Below are positions 16,268 through 23,976 of a DNA stretch of 64,000 bases, piece by piece. The DNA lies in NCBI RefSeq assembly GCF_014650595.1, contig NZ_BMVG01000008.1:292912-356911 (forward strand). The letters are read 5' to 3'. Source of the stretch: Streptomyces alanosinicus. GTDB taxonomy: Bacteria > Actinomycetota > Actinomycetes > Streptomycetales > Streptomycetaceae. Each line of letters opens with the position of its first letter. Position 1 is the stretch's first letter. Made by a program: the position numbers and the translations under genes. The notes below the pieces were generated by a model that was not told where the DNA came from, did not search any database, and worked only from the letters and a program-made list of their open reading frames with translations.

Positions 16268-16837
16268 ATGGTTCGCGCAGGTCTGACGACCGAGCGGCTG
16301 GTGCGTGCGGGCGCCGAGCTGGCCGACGAGGTCGGCTTCGAGCAGGTCACCCTGTCCGCGCTCGCCCGGCGGTTCGACGTCAAGGTCGCGAGCCTGTACT
16401 CGCACCTGAAGAACTCCGGGGACCTCAAGACCCGTATCGCGCAGCTGGCTCTGCGGGAGCTGGCCGACCGCGCCGCCGACGCGCTCGCCGGCCGGGCCGG
16501 CAAGGACGCCCTCACCGCGTTCGCCGACGTGTACCGCGACTACGCCCGTGCGCATCCCGGCCGGTACGCGGCGACCCGCCACCCGCTGACCCCCGAGGCG
16601 GCGGCCGCGAGCGCGGGCGGCCGGCACGCCGCGATGACCCGCGCCATCCTGCGCGGTTACGACCTGGCCGAGCCCGACCAGACGCATGCCGTCCGGCTGC
16701 TCGGCAGCGTCTTCCACGGCTACGTCAGCCTGGAGCTGGCCGGCGGATTCAGCCACAGCGCCCCCGACTCCCAGGAGTCCTGGACCCGCATCCTGGACGC
16801 CCTCGACGCCACACTGCGCAACTGGCCCGGCGACTGA
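16268..16837 (+). CDS. TetR-family regulator with WHG-type C-terminal domain
   Basis: About 189-residue TetR-family repressor. The helix-turn-helix spans roughly residues 10-55 (LTTERLVRAGAELADEVGFEQVTLSALARRFDVKVASLYSHLKNSG; the YSHLKN turn is typical). The ligand-binding domain carries HAVRLLGSVFHGYVSLELAGGF, a pattern of the TetR_C_33/WHG group. ATG at 16268 is preferred over the upstream ATG at 16247 because GAGGGGAGAG lies directly before it. It precedes an SGNH hydrolase by 66 bp on the same strand, and the two are probably co-transcribed from the promoter containing the CCTAAA palindrome. Confidence 0.87.
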   Translation: MVRAGLTTERLVRAGAELADEVGFEQVTLSALARRFDVKVASLYSHLKNSGDLKTRIAQLALRELADRAADALAGRAGKDALTAFADVYRDYARAHPGRYAATRHPLTPEAAAASAGGRHAAMTRAILRGYDLAEPDQTHAVRLLGSVFHGYVSLELAGGFSHSAPDSQESWTRILDALDATLRNWPGD

Positions 16838-16903
16838 CCCGTACGAGCCCTTCGAGCGCCCGCTTCGCATCCTCGCGACCTCTTCGAAACGCAGGCCGAC
16901 ACC

Positions 16904-18070
16904 ATGCACACCACCCCGATCACGCCCGCACTCCTGCGTGGCGCCCTCGAACTGGAACGCACCGCCCACGGACTGCTGCCGCACCGGCTGCCCGCCCGCG
17001 CCCGCGCGCAGTGCGCCGATCCGCAGCTGGCCATGGTGGAGTCCCAGCCCTCCGGCGTACGGCTGGTGCTGCGCACCCGCGCGACCGTCGTCGAACTGGA
17101 CGCCCTGCCGACCAAACGGGTCTACGTCGGCGTACCGCCCCGCCCGCAGGGCCGGTACGACGTGCTCGTCGACGGACGTCCGGCCGGCGGCGGCCACATC
17201 ACCGGCGGCCACACACTCACCATCGACCTGAGCGACGGCACCGCCGAGCACCGGCCGGGCCCCGTCGGCACGCTGCGCTGCACCGGGCTGCCGGACACCG
17301 ACAAGGTCGTGGAGATCTGGCTGCCGTACGACGAGAGGACCGAACTCGTCGCCCTGCGCACCGACGCGCCCGTCGAGCCCGTACCGGACCCGCGCGGCAC
17401 GGTGTGGCTGCACCACGGCAGTTCCATCAGCCATGGCTCGACCGCCGCGAGCCCGACGACCACCTGGCCGGCGCTCGCCGCGTCCCTCGGCGGGGTGGAA
17501 CTGATCAATCTGGGCCTGGGCGGCGGCGCCCTGCTCGACCCGTTCACCGCTCGCGCGCTGCGTGACACACCCGCCGGTCTGATCAGCGTCAAGCTCGGCA
17601 TCAACGTGGTCAACGCCGATCTGATGCGGCTGCGGGCATTCGGTCCGGCCGTGCACGGCTTCCTCGACACCATCCGCGAGGGACACCCCGACACCCCGCT
17701 GCTCGTCGTCTCGCCGATCCTGTGCCCCATGCACGAGGACACGCCGGGCCCCAGCCTCATGGACACCTCCGCCCTCGGCGAGGGACGGCTGCGGTTCCAG
17801 GCGGCCGGGGACCCGGCGGAGACGGCGAGCGGGAAACTCACCCTGGGCGTCATCCGTGCGGAGCTGGCCCGGATCGTCGGCGAACGGTCGGCCGAGGACC
17901 CGCACCTGCACTACCTCGACGGCCGCGCGCTGTACGGCGAGGCCGACTTCGGTGAACTGCCGCTGCCGGACGGGCTGCACCCGGACGCCGCCGCGCACCG
18001 CCGCATGGGCGAACGGTTCGCGGCTCTGGCGTTCACTCCGGGCGGGCCCCTCGGGGGCGGCGCCGGCTGA
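16904..18070 (+). CDS. SGNH/GDSL-family esterase
   Basis: 388-residue cytoplasmic hydrolase; no signal peptide. Residues 1-165 form a beta-rich N-terminal domain. The SGNH blocks follow: block I is GTVWLHHGSSISHGST with nucleophile Ser near residue 174, block II glycine in NLGLGGGALLDPF, block III Asn in VKLGINVVNAD, and block V is LPDGLHPDAAAH, which supplies the Asp and His. The two-domain organisation resembles SsfX3-like acyl transferases/esterases of streptomycetes. Substrate unknown. Likely controlled by the TetR gene just upstream. The downstream sortase gene converges on it with 15 bp between stops. Confidence 0.82.
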   Translation: MHTTPITPALLRGALELERTAHGLLPHRLPARARAQCADPQLAMVESQPSGVRLVLRTRATVVELDALPTKRVYVGVPPRPQGRYDVLVDGRPAGGGHITGGHTLTIDLSDGTAEHRPGPVGTLRCTGLPDTDKVVEIWLPYDERTELVALRTDAPVEPVPDPRGTVWLHHGSSISHGSTAASPTTTWPALAASLGGVELINLGLGGGALLDPFTARALRDTPAGLISVKLGINVVNADLMRLRAFGPAVHGFLDTIREGHPDTPLLVVSPILCPMHEDTPGPSLMDTSALGEGRLRFQAAGDPAETASGKLTLGVIRAELARIVGERSAEDPHLHYLDGRALYGEADFGELPLPDGLHPDAAAHRRMGERFAALAFTPGGPLGGGAG

Positions 18071-18085
18071 CGTGTACGGGCCTCC

Positions 18086-18859
18086 TCACACCAGGTGGGC
18101 GAAGACCACCAGGTTGTCGGTGTAGTCCTTGGCGGATGTGTCGTAGGCGCCGGCACAGGTGATCAGCCGGACCTCGGGACGGTCGGCGTCGGCGTAGACG
18201 CGCTTGCTCGGGAAGTCGTCCTTGGAGAAGGTCTCGGTGTCGTCCACGACGAAGTCGGCGTCGCGCCCGTCGGCACGCTGCACGGTGAACTCGTCGCCGG
18301 GCGACAGATCGTCGAGGTTGGCGAAGACGGCCGCGGAGGTCGTCGTGTCGACGTGCCCCGCGATGACCGCGGTGCCCTTCTCACCGGGCGAGGCGCCCTT
18401 GGCGTACCAGCCGACGAGGTTGGTGTCACCGGCCGGCGGCGGTTCGAGCTGGCCGGTGTCGCCGATGGACAGGGTGGTGAAGGGGGCATCCACCGAGATC
18501 TCGGGGATGACAAGACGGGTCGGTTCGGATCGGGGCAGGGACGTGTCGGCCTCTTGTGTCGGGGCCGTGGACGGCGTGCTCGCGCCCGCTCCCGCACCGG
18601 AGCTTGAGCCGGCGCCCGCTCCCGAGCCCGAGCCCGAGCCTGCGCCCGAGCCTCGGGGCGTGTGCCACGTATGCCACGTATGCGTCCCGCCGGCCCGGGA
18701 GGCCTGCGAGGCGCCGTCCGAGCCATGGTGGCCGCCGAACACACTGACGACGAGGAGGACGATCGCCACGCCCCACAGCGTCAGCCGCCCGCCACGGCCG
18801 GAACTCCGCCCGTCCGCGGGTGTTTGCGCGGGGGTCGGGGAGGAGGGTTCTGCTGCCAT
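18086..18859 (-). CDS. Class F sortase
   Basis: 257-residue membrane-anchored transpeptidase. One transmembrane helix (LTLWGVAIVLLVVSVFGG, about residues 24-42) is followed by a Gly/Ser/Ala-rich linker of about 50 residues and the sortase beta-barrel. The catalytic His is in TAVIAGHVDT (about residue 170) and the catalytic Cys in VRLITCAGAYD (about residue 233); an Arg typical of other classes is less obvious. ATG at 18859 follows GAGGTGG. Class F enzymes are the main sortases of streptomycetes besides class E, and their substrates are poorly known. The preceding gene on the same strand encodes a surface protein with a repeated HTGGGALA motif and a C-terminal anchor, a plausible substrate. 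Confidence 0.9.
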   Translation of the reverse strand: MAAEPSSPTPAQTPADGRSSGRGGRLTLWGVAIVLLVVSVFGGHHGSDGASQASRAGGTHTWHTWHTPRGSGAGSGSGSGAGAGSSSGAGAGASTPSTAPTQEADTSLPRSEPTRLVIPEISVDAPFTTLSIGDTGQLEPPPAGDTNLVGWYAKGASPGEKGTAVIAGHVDTTTSAAVFANLDDLSPGDEFTVQRADGRDADFVVDDTETFSKDDFPSKRVYADADRPEVRLITCAGAYDTSAKDYTDNLVVFAHLV

Positions 18860-19087
18860 CGGACACCACCTCACTCGGGCACGGCAGCACGGGGATCAGG
18901 ACAGGGGGCGCCGGGCAGAGGGTCCGGCGCGCAGGGGGTGACGTACAGGGGGCTCCGGCATGGTCGGTCCGGTGCACAGCGGGTACGTACGTGCGGGGGC
19001 TTCGGGGGACCGCCCGCCTGGGGCGGGCCGCCGACGCGGTGGACACGTCGGCGGCTGCCGCAGCCTCTGGAAGGAAGGAGAGTCAGG

Positions 19088-20143
19088 TCAGTTCGACGGC
19101 TGGCCGGCCTTCCTGCGGCGCAGCACGTACATCCCGCCTGCGCCTACGGCCAGTACGGCCAGGCCACCCGCGGTGACACTCGGTGTGGCGAGCGCGCCGC
19201 CACCCGTGTGCATGCCGCCGCGCGGCGAGTCGTGCCCACCGCGGCCGTGGTCGTCGTCGCCGCCACGCCCGTGGTCGTCATCGCCGCCCCGGCCGTGGTC
19301 GTCGTCACCGCCCTTGCCGCCGTGGTCGTCGCCGCCCCGGCCGTGGTCGTCGTCGCCACCACGGCCCGAGCCGCCCCAGGCGTCGGTGCGCACCGTGGCG
19401 AGCGCTCCGCCGCCCGTGTGCACGCCGCCGCGCGGACCGTGTCCGCGGCCGTGGTCGTCGTCGCCACCCCGGCCGTGGTCGCCTTCACCACCCTTGTCGC
19501 CGTGGTCGCCTTCACCACCCTTGTCGCCGTGGTCCTCGTCGCCACCGCCCTTGCCGCCGTGGTCGTCGCCGCGGTCGTCGCCCCTGCCGTGGTCGTCGTC
19601 ACCCGAACCATGGGCGCCGACACGCACCGTGGCGAGCGCGCCGCCGCCCGTGTGCACGCCGCCGCGCGGACCGTGTCCGCGGCCGTGGTCGTCGTCGCCA
19701 CCCCGGCCGTGGTCGCCTTCACCACCCTTGTCGCCGTGGTCCTCGTCGCCGCCACGGCCGTGGTCGTCATCGCCACCCCGGCCGTGGTCGTCGTCATCGG
19801 AGCCATGGTGGCCGGCACGCGCCAGGGCGAGCGCTCCGCCACCCGTGTGCATTCCGCCGCGCGGGCCGTGTCCGCGGCCGTTGCCGTGGTCTCCTCCGTG
19901 ATCATTGTCGTTGTCGTCACCGCGGCCATGGTCGCCGCCCTTGCCGTGGTCGTCGTCACTTCCGTGGTCGTCGCCGCCACGGCCGTGGTCGTCGTCGGAA
20001 CCGCTGTCGTGGCTCCGGCTGTGCGAGGAGTCGTCGCGGCCGCCGTCGTCACCCGAGGTGACGGCGAGGGCGGCGCTGGGAACTGCGAAGGCGAGGGCGG
20101 CGGTGGCCGCCGCCGTAGCCAGAAGCATGCGGGCAGAACGCAT
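19088..20143 (-). CDS. Asp/His/Gly-rich surface protein with four HTGGGALA repeats
   Basis: 351-residue secreted protein. The signal peptide is MRSARMLLATAAATAALAFA and ends near PSAALA. The body is low-complexity Asp, His, Gly, Arg and Lys (units such as DDDHGRGG and DEDHGDKGGEGDHG), broken by four copies of RGG(M/V)HTGGGALA. The fourth copy lies immediately before the C-terminal hydrophobic helix (SVTAGGLAVLAVGAGGMYVL) and the RRRKAG tail, exactly where an LPXTG motif would be in a classical cell-wall sorting signal; no LPXTG is present. ATG at 20143 is preceded by GGAAGGA. The Asp/His richness suggests metal binding. It precedes the class F sortase by 228 bp on the same strand. Function otherwise unknown. 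Confidence 0.85.
   Translation of the reverse strand: MRSARMLLATAAATAALAFAVPSAALAVTSGDDGGRDDSSHSRSHDSGSDDDHGRGGDDHGSDDDHGKGGDHGRGDDNDNDHGGDHGNGRGHGPRGGMHTGGGALALARAGHHGSDDDDHGRGGDDDHGRGGDEDHGDKGGEGDHGRGGDDDHGRGHGPRGGVHTGGGALATVRVGAHGSGDDDHGRGDDRGDDHGGKGGGDEDHGDKGGEGDHGDKGGEGDHGRGGDDDHGRGHGPRGGVHTGGGALATVRTDAWGGSGRGGDDDHGRGGDDHGGKGGDDDHGRGGDDDHGRGGDDDHGRGGHDSPRGGMHTGGGALATPSVTAGGLAVLAVGAGGMYVLRRRKAGQPSN
19186..19864 (-). repeat. Four ~40-bp repeats encoding RGGxHTGGGALA
   Basis: Copies at about 19186-19225, 19396-19435, 19630-19669 and 19824-19864, nearly identical over about 40 bases, spaced 194-234 bp apart inside the surface-protein gene. The intervening sequence is itself made of short GACGACCACGGC-like repeats. 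Confidence 0.85.
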
Positions 20144-20770
20144 AGCGATGTCCTTCCGCCGTGACCGGGCAGCCGATACCTCATCAGCTGGATAGCCCGG
20201 CCTCGACATGAACCACCGTCAGTGAGCACTTCGACTCCCACCATTCGAGCCGCCCAGCCGGGTCACCGAGCCACCCGTCTGACCCAGTGATCGCGCTCCC
20301 CATGCCCTCGTCCGGGCGAATCGCCGGGCGTGGCGCACCCCTCGCACCGGGACCGGCCCGCGGGCCGGTCGGCGACAGCGCCGCGGCCGGCGGGAAGCGG
20401 CCGCCGGATCCCCCGGACGGACCTCACCGCCACCGAGGACGCCGCACCGTCCAAGGCCCCCAACTCCCCTGACGCACCGTGCAGTTGATGCTCCGCCTCC
20501 GCCGGTGCCGGACCCATGGAGCACTCGCTCCTGTCGGGAGCGGGCGATCGGCCGCCGCCCTCCCCGGCCGCGGTCGGCGGGCATGGCCGCGGCGGCGCCG
20601 AGCGCGGTGTCTGTCGTCCGGATCGGCCTCGGGGACACATATGGAGCACAGGGCACCGCTTCCTGACACACAGTCGGCCTATCGGCGCCCACCGCCGCGC
20701 CCGCCGGTACCTCCTTCCGCACCACCCCGCGGAGGACGCCGGTACCCCTTCTGGCTCCCCCGCCCCGCTT
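20144..20770. other. Long intergenic stretch
   Basis: About 630 bp upstream of the surface-protein gene. Open frames exist on both strands but lack motifs, normal composition or ribosome binding sites. A small hairpin (CGCTCC and GGAGCG arms) lies near 20,525. It probably holds promoters for the flanking genes. Confidence 0.4.
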
Positions 20771-20790
20771 GTTATGACTGCCGTCATAAC
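20771..20790. promoter_or_regulatory. Perfect 8-bp-arm palindromic operator
   Basis: GTTATGAC-TGCC-GTCATAAC lies 48 bp upstream of the next gene's start. Perfect AT-containing arms in a 72% GC context strongly suggest a dimeric repressor site. Confidence 0.6.
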
Positions 20791-20837
20791 GCAGGCTGGT
20801 GCCGACAGCACGGCAGACCGACGCGGTGGAGGAAGCG

Positions 20838-21716
20838 GTGGCGGACACGAGGGCGCGGGCCCTGTGGGAGCGGTACGAGCCGGTGCACGACCTCGTGTAC
20901 TGCGCACCGGAGGTCCGCCGGGCGACGGACGCGCTCGGGATGCGCGGATTCTGGATGGGGTACTTCGCGCTGCGCGCGGCACCGCTCGGCGCGGCTCCCC
21001 CGTCCGTCGTGACGAGCAGTTTCTACGTCTTCCACGCCACCCGGGTGACCCGGGCCCTGCCGGACGCCTGGGGGTATGCGACACCGGCCGAGGTGCTGGC
21101 CGCCCGCCTCGACGCGCTGGACGCGGCGATGACCGCGCTGTTCGGGGCGGAGATCGTCGGCTCGGCCGATTTCGCCGAGGCGGCCGACCTCGCCTGGGCG
21201 GCCGCCGCCGGGGCGGACACCGCGGGCCGGGTGCTGGCCGCCGCCAACCAGGCGCTCAAGCGCCCGGACCGCCCCGCCGCCCGGCTCTGGCAGGGCCTGA
21301 CGACGCTGCGCGAGCACCGGGGCGACTCCCATGTGGCGGTGCTGGTGGGCCAGGGACTCGGACCGGTCGAGGCCATGGTGCTCAAGGCGGCGGCCGGCGA
21401 GTCCGACGGGGCCCTGCTGCGGGAGACCCGCAAGTGGGAACCGGTGGACTGGGACGCGGCCACGATACGGCTGCGCGAGCGCGGGCTGCTCGCGGCCGAC
21501 GGTTCCCTCACCCCGGCGGGGGCGAACGTGCGCGCGGAGGTGGAGGCACTGACCGACGCGGCGGCCGAAGGCCCCTGGACCGTGCTCGGCACCGATCGCA
21601 CCGCACGCCTGGCCGCTCTCCTGGAGCCCCTGGCGCGCCGGGTCGAGGACTCGGGTCTGCTGCCGCCGGGCAATCCGGTGGGGGTGACCCGGGGCCCGTA
21701 CCCGGCCCGCCGCTGA
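20838..21716 (+). CDS. SCO6745-like conserved actinobacterial protein
   Basis: 292-residue protein resembling the actinobacterial family annotated after SCO6745. It begins RARALWERYEPVHDLVYCAPE, continues with LGMRGFWMGYFALRAAPLG and FYVFHATRVTRALPDAW, and has a helix-turn-helix-like C-terminal part (WDAATIRLRERGLLAADGSLTPAGANVRAEVE) reminiscent of MarR wings. Family function is not established. GTG at 20838 is chosen because GGAGGA lies a few bases upstream; an earlier in-frame GTG at 20799 has none. It stands alone between the surface-protein region and the P450 gene, whose end converges on it. Confidence 0.75.
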   Translation: MADTRARALWERYEPVHDLVYCAPEVRRATDALGMRGFWMGYFALRAAPLGAAPPSVVTSSFYVFHATRVTRALPDAWGYATPAEVLAARLDALDAAMTALFGAEIVGSADFAEAADLAWAAAAGADTAGRVLAAANQALKRPDRPAARLWQGLTTLREHRGDSHVAVLVGQGLGPVEAMVLKAAAGESDGALLRETRKWEPVDWDAATIRLRERGLLAADGSLTPAGANVRAEVEALTDAAAEGPWTVLGTDRTARLAALLEPLARRVEDSGLLPPGNPVGVTRGPYPARR

Positions 21717-21857
21717 GCACGCTCCGGGCGGGTCCGTCGGGGTGCCCCAGGGCATGTCCCCGGTCAGCTGCCGCCCGGCCGTGTGCCGGACCGGCCCGTA
21801 CGGCGCCCCGCCCGCTGTGCCGGGCCGGGGCGTCGTACGGTCACGGGGTCCGCCCGG

Positions 21858-23069
21858 CTACCAGGTCACCGGCAGCCGCTCGGGGATCCGCTTCATGAAG
21901 CCGGTGCGCCAGACCAGTTGGCCGGACGGGACGGCGAGCGCGAGGTCCGGGAGCCGGTCGAGGAGGACCTCCAGGGCGATCCGGGCGTGCGCGCGGCCGA
22001 GCGCGGTGGCGGGGCAGTAGTGGGCCCCGCCGCCGAAGGAGAGGTGGTCGGCCGTGTTGTCGCGGTGCACGTCGAAGCGGTGCGGGTCGGGGAACTTCTC
22101 GGCGTCGAGGTTCGCGCCCTCCACCAGCACCAGGACGAGTTCGCCCTGTTTCACGTCGACGTCACCGAGCCGGACGTCTTCCAGCGCCAGGCGCGGCAGG
22201 GCGTCGCCGATGGAGAGATTGACCCTCAGCAGCTCCTCCACACCCGGGCCGATCAGGTCGGGGCGGTCGCGCAGGAGGTCACGGGCGATGGGGTGGGTGA
22301 GCAGGTAGACCAGCGCCATCGCGAGAAAGCCGGAGGTGGAGATCACACCGGCGCCGAACATGGTGACCCCGACAGTGGCCAGCATCTCGTCGCTGAGATG
22401 CGCGTACTCGGGGTCGTCGCGCAGCGCGGCGAGTTCACCCATGAGGCCGTGCGTCGCCGGGTCGTCGAGCAGGGCCGTCATCCGGGCGATGTCACGGTCC
22501 CAGTTGATCTTCGCTCCGGTGACCGGGCACGGCGCGTTCATGAAGGCGATGTCCAGGCTGCGCAGGAACGCCGGGGCTTCGGTCTGCGGGATGCCGAGGA
22601 CATGGCAGTGCATCCCCGCCGAGTACGGCTCGCAGAACGCGCCGCGCAGATCGGCCGTCGGGCCGTCAGCCGCCATCCGGTCCACCAGCCGGTGCGCCTC
22701 CTCGCGCAGCCACTCCAGCAGACCGGGCGTCTTGGGATTGAGCGCCTTCAGCACCGCCCGGCGCAGTCCGGCGCCGGTGATGTTGCCCATGTTGTTCACG
22801 ACCTCGGGCGGGATCGTGAGCGCGTACTGCCGGGGTGCTCCGGCGGCGGAGGTGTCCTTCAGCGAGAACCGGTCGTCCTTCAGTACCTGCGCGCACAGGT
22901 CGTACGACGACACCAGCCAGGCCTCGGCTCCGGCGATGGTCCGTACGCGCCGTACGGGGGTGGCGGCGCGTATCTCCTCGACCTCGGCGGGGACCTGGGT
23001 GCCGTCCCAGGAGAACGGGAAATCGAGCAGGGGCGCCTCGTCGGCGCGGGTGCCGGGGGCGGCGGTCAT
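21858..23069 (-). CDS. CYP121-like cytochrome P450 (mycocyclosin-synthase type)
   Basis: 403-residue P450. The K-helix ExxR is EELLR and the heme ligand Cys (about residue 351) lies in FGGGAHYCPATALG, with Pro after Cys as in CYP121. Much of the chain matches what I recall of M. tuberculosis CYP121: AEAWLVSSYDLCAQVL, PPEVVNNMGNI, AKINWDRDI, FGAGVIST, VEELLRVNLS and IPERLPV. CYP121 joins the two tyrosine rings of cyclo(Tyr-Tyr) by a C-C bond. Substrate-pocket Phe168 and Trp182 equivalents are kept, but positions equivalent to Met62, Val78, Phe230, Gln385 and Arg386 appear as Leu, Ile, Met, Met and Lys (comparison from memory). Its ATG overlaps the stop of the cyclodipeptide synthase (ATGA), so translation is coupled. 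Confidence 0.92.
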   Translation of the reverse strand: MTAAPGTRADEAPLLDFPFSWDGTQVPAEVEEIRAATPVRRVRTIAGAEAWLVSSYDLCAQVLKDDRFSLKDTSAAGAPRQYALTIPPEVVNNMGNITGAGLRRAVLKALNPKTPGLLEWLREEAHRLVDRMAADGPTADLRGAFCEPYSAGMHCHVLGIPQTEAPAFLRSLDIAFMNAPCPVTGAKINWDRDIARMTALLDDPATHGLMGELAALRDDPEYAHLSDEMLATVGVTMFGAGVISTSGFLAMALVYLLTHPIARDLLRDRPDLIGPGVEELLRVNLSIGDALPRLALEDVRLGDVDVKQGELVLVLVEGANLDAEKFPDPHRFDVHRDNTADHLSFGGGAHYCPATALGRAHARIALEVLLDRLPDLALAVPSGQLVWRTGFMKRIPERLPVTW

Positions 23070-23788
23070 GCCACGGCTCCTTCCAGGACGGCGGGGGTGA
23101 CGGCGGGGGTGACGACGGCGTGGCCCTGGTTGCGGGAGGCGCGCAGGCCGGCGCCGCGGGAGTACAGCAGCTCGGCCATCGGCAGCAGCTGGTGGTAGCA
23201 GTTGAGCGAGGACGGCACCTTGAGGATGGCGGGGGTGTCCAGGAACAGCGGTGCCTCGGCGCACACATAGTCCAGGCACACGTCCCGCATGTGCTCGGTC
23301 GGCGCCTCGCCGCGGGCGCTGAGGAAACGATTCACCAAGGAATCGCAAACGGCCCGGAAGGCGCCGTCGTCGGCCAGCCGGTCCTTGAGCTGCCGGTGGA
23401 TCTCCTGATAAGCGGGGTTGGTGCGGAACTCCGACATCGGGTGCCAGTCCAGCCGCAGTCCCTCCGGGTCCGCCGTCGTCACCGCGTCACGGACCTTGGC
23501 GCGCACACCGCGCAGGTTCTTCACCGCCTTACGCCGGGCCTCGTCCGGCGGATACCCGGATGCCTCGTACATCTCGGCGACGTACAGGTCGGTGTAGACG
23601 AAGTCGACCCTGTCGAAGTGGTCCAGTCCCCAGCGGGCGAGGTCGTGCAGGCGGCGGGCCGAGAAGTAACTGTTGCCCGGAGACACACCGATCACGGCGT
23701 GCGCGCCCTCACCCAGGATGACCTCGCAGTGGGAGGTGTACGGCTGGACTTCGAAGACGTCGGCCATCAGCACGGATGCTGTGGTCAA
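23066..23788 (-). CDS. tRNA-dependent cyclodipeptide synthase, Rv2275-like cyclo(Tyr-Tyr) synthase
   Basis: 240-residue CDPS, which uses two aminoacyl-tRNAs to build a diketopiperazine. The catalytic Ser is Ser36 in HAVIGVSPGNSYFSARRL; Tyr and Glu of the active site are in DYVCAEAPLFLDTPAIL; LNCYHQLLP gives the Tyr-His pair that, with the Asn of SPGN, marks the NYH subfamily. The chain follows M. tuberculosis Rv2275 closely (FDRVDFVYTD, EARRKAVKN, GLRASRNQGHAVVTP) but lacks its long N-terminal extension. The TTG at 23788 is the best start: GGAGG lies nine bases upstream, while the GTG and ATG a few codons later have none. Product is predicted to be cyclo(L-Tyr-L-Tyr), then oxidised by the coupled P450. 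Confidence 0.93.
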   Translation of the reverse strand: MTTASVLMADVFEVQPYTSHCEVILGEGAHAVIGVSPGNSYFSARRLHDLARWGLDHFDRVDFVYTDLYVAEMYEASGYPPDEARRKAVKNLRGVRAKVRDAVTTADPEGLRLDWHPMSEFRTNPAYQEIHRQLKDRLADDGAFRAVCDSLVNRFLSARGEAPTEHMRDVCLDYVCAEAPLFLDTPAILKVPSSLNCYHQLLPMAELLYSRGAGLRASRNQGHAVVTPAVTPAVLEGAVA

Positions 23789-23882
23789 AGGGGAAAGCCT
23801 CCGCCGCGTGCTAGTCCCGGCGGGGCCCTGTGCCCCCGGTGTGGCTGCGCGGCGCCCTCACGCTAACCGCATGAGATCAGCA

Positions 23883-23899
23883 CGGGCAGTTACTGCCCG
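23883..23899. promoter_or_regulatory. Palindrome in the CDPS/kinase divergent promoter
   Basis: CGGGCAG-TTA-CTGCCCG, perfect 7-bp arms, 95 bp upstream of the cyclodipeptide synthase start and 78 bp upstream of the divergent kinase-like gene. A second perfect palindrome, ATGCAC-C-GTGCAT, lies at 23939-23951. Either may be an operator. Confidence 0.5.
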
Positions 23900-23976
23900 G
23901 TTTTGGCCGAAAACAGTTGTAGCAATGCTCGAAGTTCCATGCACCGTGCATCTGTTGGCGGTCGTACTCTGGGGCC

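Noticed and set aside
19186..20100. Regularly spaced repeats that could suggest a CRISPR array
   Set aside because: The repeats are coding, the intervening sequence is itself repetitive, spacing is 194-234 bp, and there are no cas genes.
18662..20164. Val/Ala-rich plus-strand frame of 500 codons resembling a membrane protein
   Set aside because: Antisense of the Asp/His/Gly repeat gene; its hydrophobicity is the complement of GAC/CAC codons. The minus strand has signal peptide, anchor and ribosome binding site.
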